Positions 8,620 to 17,224 of a stretch of DNA of 64,000 nucleotides are shown piece after piece. Within the stretch, counting starts at the first letter, position 1; the number at the start of each line of letters is the position of its first letter. The DNA is from Archangiaceae bacterium. GTDB taxonomy: Bacteria; Myxococcota; Myxococcia; Myxococcales; Myxococcaceae. The position numbers and the translations under genes are program-made. The notes below the pieces were generated by a model, which had not been told where the DNA came from, made no database searches, and saw nothing but the letters and a program-made list of their open reading frames with translations. Location of the stretch: positions 124,001 to 188,000 of the forward strand of contig JADJNS010000025.1 of assembly GCA_016714225.1 (NCBI GenBank), in the 5' to 3' direction.

Positions 8620-9738
8620 TCAGGCGACCGGCATCCACACGGTGAGATCGTACCGGTAGCTGCCGGTGGCGAGCGTGTCGTTCTCGAAGTAGTCGCTGGT
8701 CGAGCTGTGGCCGTCGCCGGTGGTGATGGCGGTGTGACCGTAGGTCATGCCGGCCTCCGACGCGCCGCTCTTCTGCCAGACCAGCACCAGGCCGGGGTGT
8801 TTGAGCGCCTCTTCGAGCGACATGTTCACCTGCTGAAAGCGGCCGGTGCCGGGCAGGTTCTGCGCGAGGTCCTTCGCGTCGCCCCACACCTGAATGCCCA
8901 TGGTGCGCTCGATGGCCTCTTCGACGGCGCCGGCGCACTTGCCCGAGCCGCCGCGCTCGGCCTCGACCTGCTGGCCGTTGGCGGTGAGCTGCGGCATCAC
9001 GCCGAAGCGCTCGTTCCACTCCAGGGTGCCTTTCAGGCTCGCGGCGAGCGCGGCGTTCACCTCGTCGGGGCTCCGGCCCTGGTCGATCAAGCCGCCGACC
9101 GACGCCACGCCGGCTTCGATCTCTTGCGGGTTGGGCGCGCGCTGCAGCACCGCCTGGTACTGCGCGGTCACCGTCTCTTCGGCGTGCAGCTTGCGGTACT
9201 CGGGCCCGTTGCGAATCGACTGGTCGAGGAAGGTGGTGATCTCGGCCGGCGTCTTGCCCTGGTTGAACAGGTCGCGCACCGTGCCGCGAATGGCGGCGAC
9301 CTCTTGCGGCTGCGCGCCGCGCTCGAGCAGGCCGTTGGTGAGGTTCTGGTAGGTCTGCACGCCCATGCGCAGCGACACCGCCTCGGGCGCGTTCTGAAAC
9401 TGGTCGGTCACGTATTTGGTGATCTCGGCCATCGGCGCGCCGTCGACCGCCATCTGCTCGGCCTTGCGCTTCACCGTGGCGATCTCCTGCGGCGTCGCCT
9501 CGCGGTACATCGCCGAGGTGAACGCGCGGTCGGCGATGGCACCGGCCTGGCTCGCGCGAACCGTCGCCTCGGCGATGGCCTTCTTCTTCGCCGCCTCGTA
9601 GGCGTCGTTCAGAAACCAGAGGGGGAGAATCGGCTTGGGAACCTTCTTGGTGACGATCTTCGCGACATCGATGATCGGCTTCTGCGGAGTGCTGTCGCGA
9701 GGATCGACTCCGCGGGGGGCGACGCGGTGTGCAGTCAT
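8620..9738 (-). CDS. Helical-repeat (DUF4214-like) protein with C-terminal Cys/His hydrolase-like domain
   Basis: A 372-residue protein starting MTAHRVAPRG with no classical signal peptide. Residues 85-265 contain three repeats of about 55 residues built on the pattern PxxIxxxxxxxxxLxxxGxxxxEIxxxLxxxxxxxPE, reminiscent of DUF4214 linker repeats. The C-terminal 100 residues look like a small papain-like (NlpC/P60 or CHAP) domain: a cysteine in SGKCAGAVEEA and a histidine in MTYGHTAIT. A CHAP-like fold would suggest peptidoglycan amidase activity, but the third catalytic residue is not obvious. The start at 9738 is the first Met that fits the end of the helical region. Family placement is inferred from motif spacing. 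Confidence 0.6.
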   Translation of the reverse strand: MTAHRVAPRGVDPRDSTPQKPIIDVAKIVTKKVPKPILPLWFLNDAYEAAKKKAIAEATVRASQAGAIADRAFTSAMYREATPQEIATVKRKAEQMAVDGAPMAEITKYVTDQFQNAPEAVSLRMGVQTYQNLTNGLLERGAQPQEVAAIRGTVRDLFNQGKTPAEITTFLDQSIRNGPEYRKLHAEETVTAQYQAVLQRAPNPQEIEAGVASVGGLIDQGRSPDEVNAALAASLKGTLEWNERFGVMPQLTANGQQVEAERGGSGKCAGAVEEAIERTMGIQVWGDAKDLAQNLPGTGRFQQVNMSLEEALKHPGLVLVWQKSGASEAGMTYGHTAITTGDGHSSTSDYFENDTLATGSYRYDLTVWMPVA

Positions 9739-9853
9739 GCCGGGTTGTCGCCTCGGTGCGACGACGCTTTTCGCGGCGATAGTCGCCTCCCGTTTACAGT
9801 GCACACCGACGTACAGCGGCGCCACCCCAGCGAAATCGGTGGGTTGCCGGCCC

Positions 9854-9880
9854 CGTCACCTTTCGAATTTCACCTTCGTG
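9854..9880 (+). promoter_or_regulatory. Predicted ECF41-type promoter
   Basis: CGTCACC (9854-9860), a spacer of exactly 16 bases, then CGTG (9877-9880). As I recall it, the published ECF41 consensus is TGTCACA, 16 bases, CGTC; five of seven and three of four positions agree. It lies nine bases before the ATG of the FAD oxidoreductase, so that transcript would have almost no leader. The sigma factor that would use it is encoded two genes on, giving the autoregulatory layout known for ECF41 loci. Not proven. Confidence 0.45.
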
Positions 9881-9888
9881 GTGGGGGC

Positions 9889-11052
9889 ATGAACGGGAAA
9901 CAAATCACGGTGATTGGAGGCGGCCTCTCGGGGCTCTGCTGCGCCACCTTGCTGGCCCGCGGCGGCCGCGAGGTCACGCTCTACGAGAAGGCGAAGGTCG
10001 GCGGTCGCGCCACCACCGCCGAGCTGCACGGCGCGCTGCTCAACCAGGGCCCCCACGCCCTCTACCGCGGCGGCCGCGCGATGGCGGTGCTGCGCTCGCT
10101 CGGCGTCGAGCCTCAGGGCCGCACGCCGCCCACCTCGGGCCTCTTCGCCTGGCGCGACGGCCGGCTCTATGGCCTGCCCGCCGGGGCCGTCTCGCTGCTC
10201 AGCACCGGGCTGCTCGACCTGCCCGCCAAGCTCGAGCTCGGCCGGCTGCTCGCGCGGCTGGGCTCGCTGAAGCCGATCGGCTCGGTTCGCGAGTGGCTGC
10301 AGCGCGAGGTGAAGAGCACGCAGGCGCGCGAGGTGCTCGCCGCGCTCTTTCGGGTCAGCACCTACGTGAACGACGACCGGCTGCCGGCCCGCCTCGCGCT
10401 CGACCAGCTTCGCCTCGCTGCCGAGTACGAGGTGCTCTACCTCGACGGCGGCTGGCAGACGCTGGTCGACGCGGTGAAGGCCAAGGCGCTCGAGGCGGGG
10501 GTGCGCATCGTCGAGCACGAGAAGCGGGGGCCGCGCGCGGGCGGCGAGACGGTGCTCGCGGTGCCGCCTGGCGCCGAGCTGTTCGAGGGCCGCTTCGCGC
10601 ACCTGCAGCCGGTGCGGGCCGCCTGCCTCGACGTGGTGCTGTCACGGCTGCCGCGGCCGCGGCACTACTTCGCGCTCGGCATCGACCAGCCGCTCTACTT
10701 CTCGCTGCACAGCCGCACTGCGAAGCTGGGGCCGCACCACGTCATCTCGGCCGCGAAGTACCTGGCGCCCGATGACGACGGGGCGACCGCGCTGGCCGAG
10801 CTCGAAGCGCTCACCGACGCCATGCAGCCCGGCTGGCGTGACCACGGGGTGGCGAAGCGGTACCTCCCCCAGATGGTGGTGATGTACGCGCGGCCCGACA
10901 CCCGGCCGGCGGTCGACGCGATGCCCGGGGCCTGGCTGTGCGGCGACTGGGTGGGAGAAGAGGGCATGCTGCTCGACTGCGCGCTGGCCAGCGCCGCCGA
11001 GGTTAGCCGGCGCATACTGGCGCGCGTGACTCCGTCTGCCGCCGCGGCCTGA
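9889..11052 (+). CDS. FAD-dependent oxidoreductase (phytoene desaturase / protoporphyrinogen oxidase-like)
   Basis: A 387-residue amine-oxidase-fold flavoprotein. The N-terminal dinucleotide-binding motif VIGGGLSGLCCATLLARGG is followed by an acidic strand end (LYE) and the VGGRATT segment typical of phytoene-desaturase-like enzymes. The C-terminus has the second FAD contact (PGAWLCGDWVGEEGML). The middle, including LDGGWQTLVDAV, fits the substrate domain. Substrate unknown. Two bases separate its stop from the start of the ECF41 sigma factor, so they form a unit; ECF41 sigma factors are known to sit beside and control oxidoreductase, decarboxylase or epimerase genes, and this enzyme is probably that target. 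Confidence 0.85.
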   Translation: MNGKQITVIGGGLSGLCCATLLARGGREVTLYEKAKVGGRATTAELHGALLNQGPHALYRGGRAMAVLRSLGVEPQGRTPPTSGLFAWRDGRLYGLPAGAVSLLSTGLLDLPAKLELGRLLARLGSLKPIGSVREWLQREVKSTQAREVLAALFRVSTYVNDDRLPARLALDQLRLAAEYEVLYLDGGWQTLVDAVKAKALEAGVRIVEHEKRGPRAGGETVLAVPPGAELFEGRFAHLQPVRAACLDVVLSRLPRPRHYFALGIDQPLYFSLHSRTAKLGPHHVISAAKYLAPDDDGATALAELEALTDAMQPGWRDHGVAKRYLPQMVVMYARPDTRPAVDAMPGAWLCGDWVGEEGMLLDCALASAAEVSRRILARVTPSAAAA

Positions 11053-11054
11053 AG

Positions 11055-11963
11055 ATGAACCTGCACGAGCACGAGCGTTTCTTGTGGGGCCTCTGCTATC
11101 GCATGACCGGCAGCGCCGCCGACGCCGACGACCTGGTGCAAGACACCTTCACCCGCGCGCTCGAGCGACCGCCCCGAGACCTGAGCGCTCCGCTGCGGCC
11201 GTGGCTGACCCGGGTGGCGGTGAACCTGGCGCGCGACGCGCTGCGCCGGCGCCGGCGCTCGCCCTACGTGGGCCCCTGGCTGCCCGAGCCGCTCGAGACC
11301 GCCGACGAGGTGTCGCCGCTCGAGCCGGTCGACACCGCGGGCCGCTATGACCTGCTCGAGAGCGTCTCGTACGCCTTTCTCCTCGCGCTCGAAAAGCTCT
11401 CTCCCAAGCAGCGCGCGGTGCTCTTGCTGCGCGACGTCTTCGACTACTCGGTGCGCGAGGCGGCCGAGGCGGTGGGCGCCAGCGAGGCCAACGTGAAGCA
11501 GCTGCACCTGCGCGCCCGCCGCGCCATGGCGCCGTACCACCAGCAGCGCGCGGTGCCGACCCGCGCCATGCAGCAGCGCAACCTCGACGCGCTCAACACC
11601 TTCGTCGGCGCGATGGTGGCCGGCGACGTGGCCCAGGTCGAGGCGCTGCTCGCGCCGCAGGTGACCGGGGTGACCGACGGCGGCGGCCGCTACCACGCCG
11701 CGCTCAACGTGCTGCACGGGCCGCAGCGGGTGACGAAGTTCCTGCTCGGAGTGAATGCGAAGCGCGGCGCCCCCCTCGACGTCGAGGTGCGGCAGCTCAA
11801 CGGGTTTCCCGCGCTGGTGGCGCGCTACGACAACGCGTCAGACCCCAAGCTCGCGCCGCTGGTGATGGTGCGCATCGACCTGGGCCCCGACGGGAAGATT
11901 TCGGCCGTGCACTCGGTGCTGGCGCCCACCAAGCTCGCCGCGTTTCCCCGCCGCGCGGCGTGA
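11055..11963 (+). CDS. ECF41-family RNA polymerase sigma factor with SnoaL-like C-terminal domain
   Basis: A 302-residue extracytoplasmic-function sigma factor. Sigma-2 covers about residues 1-70 (FLWGLCYRMTGSAADADDLVQDTF) and sigma-4 about 110-165 (LSPKQRAVLLLRDVF, VREAAEAVGASEANVKQLHLRARR). Three signatures mark the ECF41 group: WLPEPL in the linker, DGGGR in the C-terminal NTF2/SnoaL-like domain, and APTKL near the end in the place of NPDKL. In this group the C-terminal domain itself tunes activity, and no membrane anti-sigma factor is needed; none is present here. It lies directly after the FAD oxidoreductase and a predicted cognate promoter. The class assignment rests on these motifs. 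Confidence 0.9.
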   Translation: MNLHEHERFLWGLCYRMTGSAADADDLVQDTFTRALERPPRDLSAPLRPWLTRVAVNLARDALRRRRRSPYVGPWLPEPLETADEVSPLEPVDTAGRYDLLESVSYAFLLALEKLSPKQRAVLLLRDVFDYSVREAAEAVGASEANVKQLHLRARRAMAPYHQQRAVPTRAMQQRNLDALNTFVGAMVAGDVAQVEALLAPQVTGVTDGGGRYHAALNVLHGPQRVTKFLLGVNAKRGAPLDVEVRQLNGFPALVARYDNASDPKLAPLVMVRIDLGPDGKISAVHSVLAPTKLAAFPRRAA

Positions 11964-12003
11964 GCCTGAAAGACCGGCTCCGCGCCGCTCACCTGACTCA
12001 GCG

Positions 12004-12070
12004 CAGCTCGTGAACGTCCGACGAGTGGCGTGGTCGTCAGACGGTGAGGCGTGCCTGTGCCCGTGCCCGG
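12004..12070 (+). repeat. 67-bp dispersed intergenic element, copy 1
   Basis: A 67-base sequence matching the reverse complement of 47800-47866 at 62 of 67 positions with no gaps; weaker similarity continues for about 20 bases on the right. It ends in GTGCCT/GTGCCC hexamers. It lies between the converging ends of the ECF41 gene and the PilZ-Hsp70 gene. It has no reading frame shared with either neighbour, so it is an intergenic element and not a coding duplication. Confidence 0.8.
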
Positions 12071-12097
12071 TTGGCGACGCGTTGCCCTGCTCTCTGC

Positions 12098-14878
12098 TCA
12101 GCGGCCGAACACCTTCTTCAGCTTTCCCCAGAACCCGCCGGCGCGCTTCTGCAGCTCTTCGCCGCGCTTCTCTTCGGCCTTCTTCTTCCCCGCCGCGTCG
12201 ATGCCGAGCCGCTTGGCGATCTCGTCGCTGGTGAAGCGGGTGGCCAGCTTCGACTTGAACGCCTTGCGGGTGCGCAGCTCGCGGGCCTCGACCGTCAGCA
12301 CGCACTCGGAGTCGAGCTGCAGCGTCACCGCCACCTGCACCGAGCCCTTGGGCCCCTTGGGCAGCCCCTCGACCTCGACCGCGCCGAGAAACTCGTTCGC
12401 CGAGACGTGACCGTCTTCGCCCTGGAAGATCATCAGCTCGAGCTTGTCTTGGTTGTCGGCCTGCGTGCTGACCCCGAACGACTTCGACACCGGCAGCGGG
12501 GTGTTGCGCTCGATGATGCGCTTGAACGCACCGCCGGGCATGCCCACGCCGATGGTCATCGGCACCACGTCGATCAGCACCACGCTCGACACCTTGTCGA
12601 CGGTGCCCGAGTACAGCGCCGCGCCCAGCGCCACCGCCTCGTCGGCGTTCACCGAGGCGTGCGGAGTCTTCTTGAACAGCGACTCGAGCTTCTTGCGCAC
12701 CAGGGGCATGCGGCTCATGCCGCCCGCCAGCACGATGTCGTCGACGTCGCTCGGCTTCACCTTCGCGTCGAGCAGCACGTCTTGCACGGTCGAGATGGTG
12801 CGCTCGACCAGGTCGAGGCAGGCGTCGTCGATCTCTGCGCGGGTCACCGTGCAGCGCAGGTCTTTCGGCGCGCCGCCCGAAGGGTCCATCTCGAGCATCG
12901 GCAGGTGCACGTCGAACGCGTTGCGCTCGGAGAGCGCGATCTTCGCCCGCTCGGCCACGTCGTTGATGCGCGACAGCGCGATGGCGTCGCCGCCGAACGC
13001 GCTGCCGTGCGTCTCGGCGTACTTCTTCAGCAGCACGTCGGTGACCTGGCCGTCGAAGTCGACCCCGCCCAGGAAGATGTCGCCGCCGGTGGCCATCACC
13101 TCGAACACGTTGCCTTCGATGCTCATCACCGAGACGTCGAAGGTGCCGCCGCCCAGGTCGTAGACCAGCACCGTCTTGGCCAGCTGGCGGTTCATGCCGT
13201 ACGCCAGCGCCGCCGCGGTCGGCTCGTTCAAGATGCGCTCGACCTTGAGGCCCGCCATCGCGCCCGCGCGGCGCACCGCCTCACGCTGCGGCTCGGAATA
13301 GTAGGCGGGGCACGTCACCACCGCCCGCGACACCTTCTGGTTCAGGTGCTGCTCGGCCATCTCGCGGCATTCTTGCAGCACGATGCCCTGCACCTCTTCG
13401 AGCGACAGCACGTCGTTGCCCAGGGTCACCGCGGCGCGGCCGTCGATGCCGGGCACGATCTGGTAGTGAAAGCGCTCTTTCACCTGGCGCACCGTGGCGC
13501 TGTCGAAGTCGCGGCCCACCAGCCGCTTCGCGCCGTAGATGCTGCGCGAGGGGTGCAGCAGCATCTGCGACTTCGCCCGGTGCCCCACCAGCAGCTTGTT
13601 GTTGGTCGACAGCGCGACCACCGAGGGAATGGTGTTGTACCCGTCTTTCGAGCGGAGAATGAGCGGCTTGCCGTTCGACAGCACCGCGCAGCACGAGTTG
13701 GTGGTCCCCAGGTCGATGCCGATCACCGGGCCGGTGGGCTCGATCTTGTCGGGCGGCTTCAGATAGATGAGCCCGCGCTTCGCGGCGGCTGGCTTGGTGG
13801 TCACCGGCGCCGCGTCGAGCCTCACCGGCCCGCCCGGCGGCGGCAGCACGGCACCGCCACGGCGAATCTCGGGCAGCTCGGCGGGTCTGGCCTCGACCGG
13901 CTCGGGCGGCGGAGGTGGAGGCGGCGGCGCCTGCGGTGCCGGGCGCTGAGCCGGCGGCGGCGGGGCGCTGGGCGGGCGAATCGACGGCGGCGGCGGCACC
14001 GACGGCGGCGGGGCCGGCGGCGCCTGGCTGGTGGGCGCAGACTCGGGCAGCTGCAGCTCGGGCGGCAGCCCGCTGTCGTCGTCGAACGAGATCGGCGTCA
14101 TCGGCGGCGGCGCCACCATCTCGATGTCCAGCTCGAACGGGTCGAAGATCTTCTGCGGCGACTCCGGCTCGACCTCGATGTCGAGCTCGGGCATCGGCGG
14201 TGGAGGAGGCGGAGGCTCGGGCGTCGACTCGACCAGCGCCTCGAGTGGAATGTCGATCTCGTTCTCCGGGTCGGGCGGCGGCAGCACCGGCAACAGCGGC
14301 TCGTCGTCGAGCGGAAGGTCGTCGAGAGCGATGTCGAGCTCGTGCGGGTCGGGAGCAGGCGGCGGCGGAGGTGGCGCGGGCGCCGCAGGCCTGGCCTTCG
14401 CCGCGGGCGCAGCCGGCGGTGCCTTCGCGGCAGGCTTGGGAGGCGGCTTCGCGGCCGGCAGAGCCGCCGGCACCTTCGCCGGGGCGATGCGGGGCGGGGC
14501 GGGCGCAGCTGCGGCGGCGACGTTCACCGCTTCGGTCGAGGCGCGCAGCTCCATCATGCGCGCGACCAGCGCCTGGCTCGAGTCGTCGAGCTTGAGGAAC
14601 TCGACCCCCATGCCCGAGGGCTCGGTGCTCGCAGCAGCCTCGCGCACCCACTTCACCTTGGCGGTGCCCTGCAGCACCCGCACCCCGCCGGCGATCTCGA
14701 TCTTGAATTGAAGCACGGTGCCCTCGGGCAGCGGCTTCTTGCTGCGAAGGAACATGCCTCCTTCGCTCATGTTGGTGGCGTACTTCGCCACGAAGTCATC
14801 GACGCCTTGATGTGCGAGCTTGACGAGCAGGCCAACGGCTTTTCGCTTGGCCTGACGGTTCTCCGGTCCGTCGGTCAC
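12098..14878 (-). CDS. PilZ domain - Pro-rich linker - Hsp70 (DnaK-like) fusion protein
   Basis: A 926-residue three-part protein. Residues 1-115 form a PilZ domain of the type common in myxobacteria, with an RxxxR motif at residues 8-12 and NxSxxG (NMSEGGMF) near 37, the two motifs that bind cyclic di-GMP. Residues 116-375 are Pro/Ala/Asp-rich low complexity. From about 380 there is a complete Hsp70 ATPase domain (GIDLGTTNSCCAVL, VYDLGGGTFDVS, VLAGGMSRMP) and a beta substrate-binding domain; the C-terminal helical lid is short and ends in a basic tail (GKLKKVFGR). It is thus not the housekeeping DnaK. Likely a chaperone-like protein responsive to cyclic di-GMP (inference). No DnaJ or GrpE gene lies nearby. 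Confidence 0.9.
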   Translation of the reverse strand: MTDGPENRQAKRKAVGLLVKLAHQGVDDFVAKYATNMSEGGMFLRSKKPLPEGTVLQFKIEIAGGVRVLQGTAKVKWVREAAASTEPSGMGVEFLKLDDSSQALVARMMELRASTEAVNVAAAAAPAPPRIAPAKVPAALPAAKPPPKPAAKAPPAAPAAKARPAAPAPPPPPPAPDPHELDIALDDLPLDDEPLLPVLPPPDPENEIDIPLEALVESTPEPPPPPPPMPELDIEVEPESPQKIFDPFELDIEMVAPPPMTPISFDDDSGLPPELQLPESAPTSQAPPAPPPSVPPPPSIRPPSAPPPPAQRPAPQAPPPPPPPPEPVEARPAELPEIRRGGAVLPPPGGPVRLDAAPVTTKPAAAKRGLIYLKPPDKIEPTGPVIGIDLGTTNSCCAVLSNGKPLILRSKDGYNTIPSVVALSTNNKLLVGHRAKSQMLLHPSRSIYGAKRLVGRDFDSATVRQVKERFHYQIVPGIDGRAAVTLGNDVLSLEEVQGIVLQECREMAEQHLNQKVSRAVVTCPAYYSEPQREAVRRAGAMAGLKVERILNEPTAAALAYGMNRQLAKTVLVYDLGGGTFDVSVMSIEGNVFEVMATGGDIFLGGVDFDGQVTDVLLKKYAETHGSAFGGDAIALSRINDVAERAKIALSERNAFDVHLPMLEMDPSGGAPKDLRCTVTRAEIDDACLDLVERTISTVQDVLLDAKVKPSDVDDIVLAGGMSRMPLVRKKLESLFKKTPHASVNADEAVALGAALYSGTVDKVSSVVLIDVVPMTIGVGMPGGAFKRIIERNTPLPVSKSFGVSTQADNQDKLELMIFQGEDGHVSANEFLGAVEVEGLPKGPKGSVQVAVTLQLDSECVLTVEARELRTRKAFKSKLATRFTSDEIAKRLGIDAAGKKKAEEKRGEELQKRAGGFWGKLKKVFGR

Positions 14879-15290
14879 GCCTCATCATGCACACGGTCTT
14901 CGACTCCCTCCACGAAAACTGCGAGCCGTGAAGGGGCATGTGGGGCACCCCTGACCCCCACCCGCAGACCGAAACTTTGCGCCGCGGGGGGCCACCTGCG
15001 CGGGCGGCCGGGGCGGCCGGGGAGCTTTGGTCCAGTTGGAACAGCGGCGCCGAGGGGCTTGTCCCTTTCGGCGGGCGGCTGCGCGGGCACACCATCGACC
15101 ATGATGAGGGCGGCGCTTCACCTGGTGTTGGCGGCGCTGCTCCCCGCCGAGCCGGGCCTCGACTCCGAGCTCTCGCTCGACCCCGGCGAATGTCTCGAGA
15201 GTGTTCACTCCGACGACAACCCGGCCCCGAACCCTGCCGGGCTGCAGGTCAGAGAATGGGACAGCTTCACTCGCCCCCCCGAGCCCCCTC
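14879..15290. other. Intergenic region between divergent genes
   Basis: About 410 bases between the start of the PilZ-Hsp70 gene (minus) and the start of the helical-repeat protein (plus); promoters for both must lie here. A GC-rich run near 15000-15030 (repeated GGCGGCCGGG) stands out. On the plus strand an ATG near 15102 begins a signal-like peptide (MMRAALHLVLAALLPAEP), but its frame runs on into the downstream gene in the wrong phase, so I do not call a gene. No clear sigma-70 promoter or RNA structure was recognised. Confidence 0.4.
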
Positions 15291-17099
15291 ATGCGTACGC
15301 ATCGACTGCTCCGCCCGTTCGCCCCCGCCGCCACCGACGAGAACGACAAGCCGAAATACAGCCGCGCCCAGCAACTCGCCGCTGGTGCCACCGGCCTGGC
15401 CGCTGCTGCAACTTCTGTCACCGTGGCGATCGCCGGTGTCGGTTCGGGCGCCAGCTCGGCGAGCCCCGCCGACGTGCAGACGGTGCTCGACTCGAAGCCC
15501 GCCGCGGTCTGCGTGGGCACCGCCCCTTCGAACGTGCTGAGCGGCACCACCGCCGACGGGCGAACCTGGCGCGCGGTGATCGACGACGCCAACCGCACCG
15601 CCTCGGCCAACGGCGCGCTCTCGCCCGCGCAGACCACCGCGCTGTGCCAGGTCGACGCGGCCGCGCGCAGCGATGCCTTCACCCAGAATGAAGCGCTCAG
15701 CGGCAAACCGAGCGACGCGCAGCAAGAGACCGCCGCGGCGAAGCGCCGCGCCGACGCGGTCACCATCGCCGCGGTGCAGGCACTGTTCGCGCACAACCTC
15801 GACACCGCGGGGGGAACCGTCGACGCGCTCAGCCGCGACGCGACCGCGCGCGCCACTGAAGGCGCTTTTCAGACCGGCCCCAAGCGGGTCGCCGACTGGC
15901 AGGCCGTCGAGCGAGGCGCCGCGCAGCTCGCCGCGCAGCGCGCGCTGCTCGACCCCCGGCTGCTCGCGGCCGAGCAGGGCGTGCTCGACCACGCGCTGTC
16001 GAAGCGCGAGCTCGCCGCCACGCTCGGCGCGTTCGCGGGCGGCAAGGGCACGGTCGTCGTCATCTCGCAAGACGAGGCCGGCAAGGTGTCGGTGAGAATC
16101 GACCGCGCGGCGAGCGCCGCGAAGCAGCAGGCCAGGGGCCTCGAGCAGCAGCTGCTCACCGACCTCACCGCCGACTTCGCGCGCGCGGAGGTCGCCGTGC
16201 CGCAAGAGGTGCTGCAGCAGGCCCGGGCCGCGCTCGAGAAGGGCACCGCCTACCAGACCGTCGCCGCGCAGGTGCTGCTCGCCTTTCGCGGCACGCCGGG
16301 CGCGTTCGAGGCCGACTGGCCCGGCCTGGCGAAGCAGCTCGCCGGGCCGGTCGCCGACCTGACCTTCGGCGCGGGCCTCACCCCCGAACAGCAGGCGGTG
16401 GCGAAGGCCGCCTACCAGAAGGGCGCCAGCGACGCCGACGTCGTGGCGGCGGTGTTGAGCCACGTGAAGGGGCAGCCCTGGGCCCCCAGCAAGGTCGAGG
16501 TGAAGCTCGCCCCGGCCGGCATGAGCGAGCGCGACCAGTACAACTACTACCTGCGCCTGGTGAACTCGGTGGGCGACGTTCGGGTGATGGGCGACAAGCC
16601 CATCTTCGTCGGCCTGCGCGGCCTCGGCCTCGACGGCTCACACCACGAGACCCGCAACGTCAACGCCTACGACGACGCCCTGGTCATTCTCCACCACGGG
16701 CAGGTCACCCTGGTGCACGCGTCGACCCACCCCACCCAGACCTCGACGTCGCCCGAGTACGGGCCGCAGGGTCGGGTCGGCATCATCAAGCCGGGCATCT
16801 ATGCGCTGACGCCGCACGGGCGGCACCAGGGCGCCGGCAGCCTGCTCATCAGCCAGATGAGCCCCGATGGCACTCCCGGCTCGATGAACGACCCCGCCCT
16901 CTACGACCTCGGTATGGACGGCAGCTACGGCAACGACCACCCGGTCGCCAGCGGCGAGTTCTCGTTCGGCAACTGGGTGCTCATTCACATCGGCGGCGGC
17001 TCGACGATGTGCACCGTGGTGCTGCCGGGCGACTACTCGAAGGTGAACCCGTTCACCGACCAGAACGGCTACTACGCGGTGCTCGACGCCAACGCGTAG
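15291..17099 (+). CDS. Large helical-repeat protein with unrecognised C-terminal beta domain
   Basis: A 602-residue protein starting MRTHRLLRPFAPA. Residues 25-55 contain an Ala-rich hydrophobic stretch that could be a membrane segment. Residues 60-430 are mainly Ala-rich helices, including repeats like LTPEQQAVAKAAYQKGASDADVVAAVL that resemble the repeats in the protein at 8620-9738. The last 170 residues differ: Gly/His-rich and beta-like, with GLDGSHHETRN, VGIIKPGIYALTPHGRH and GNWVLIHIGGGSTM. This may be a catalytic or binding domain, but I do not know the family. An in-frame start 90 bases upstream (15201) is possible; 15291 was chosen for its basic N-terminus. Function unknown. Confidence 0.65.
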   Translation: MRTHRLLRPFAPAATDENDKPKYSRAQQLAAGATGLAAAATSVTVAIAGVGSGASSASPADVQTVLDSKPAAVCVGTAPSNVLSGTTADGRTWRAVIDDANRTASANGALSPAQTTALCQVDAAARSDAFTQNEALSGKPSDAQQETAAAKRRADAVTIAAVQALFAHNLDTAGGTVDALSRDATARATEGAFQTGPKRVADWQAVERGAAQLAAQRALLDPRLLAAEQGVLDHALSKRELAATLGAFAGGKGTVVVISQDEAGKVSVRIDRAASAAKQQARGLEQQLLTDLTADFARAEVAVPQEVLQQARAALEKGTAYQTVAAQVLLAFRGTPGAFEADWPGLAKQLAGPVADLTFGAGLTPEQQAVAKAAYQKGASDADVVAAVLSHVKGQPWAPSKVEVKLAPAGMSERDQYNYYLRLVNSVGDVRVMGDKPIFVGLRGLGLDGSHHETRNVNAYDDALVILHHGQVTLVHASTHPTQTSTSPEYGPQGRVGIIKPGIYALTPHGRHQGAGSLLISQMSPDGTPGSMNDPALYDLGMDGSYGNDHPVASGEFSFGNWVLIHIGGGSTMCTVVLPGDYSKVNPFTDQNGYYAVLDANA

Positions 17100-17224
17100 C
17101 GCTCGCCCGAAGGGGGGGCCGCCAGAACCTCGCGAGGGCACCTTCCCCATCGTAGCTCGTCGAACGGTACGACCTCACCCTGCTCGGTCTCGCTGTTGGC
17201 CTTCACCCAAGATGAGCTTTGCGT

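Noticed and set aside
15102..15290. Signal-peptide-like ATG frame before the 602-residue protein
   Set aside because: The frame enters the next gene out of phase and its later residues are Arg/Pro noise; kept only as a remark on the gap.
12044..15691. 1,215-codon plus-strand open frame across the PilZ-Hsp70 gene
   Set aside because: It is antisense to an Hsp70 with complete motifs; its product is low-complexity Arg/Gly repeats.
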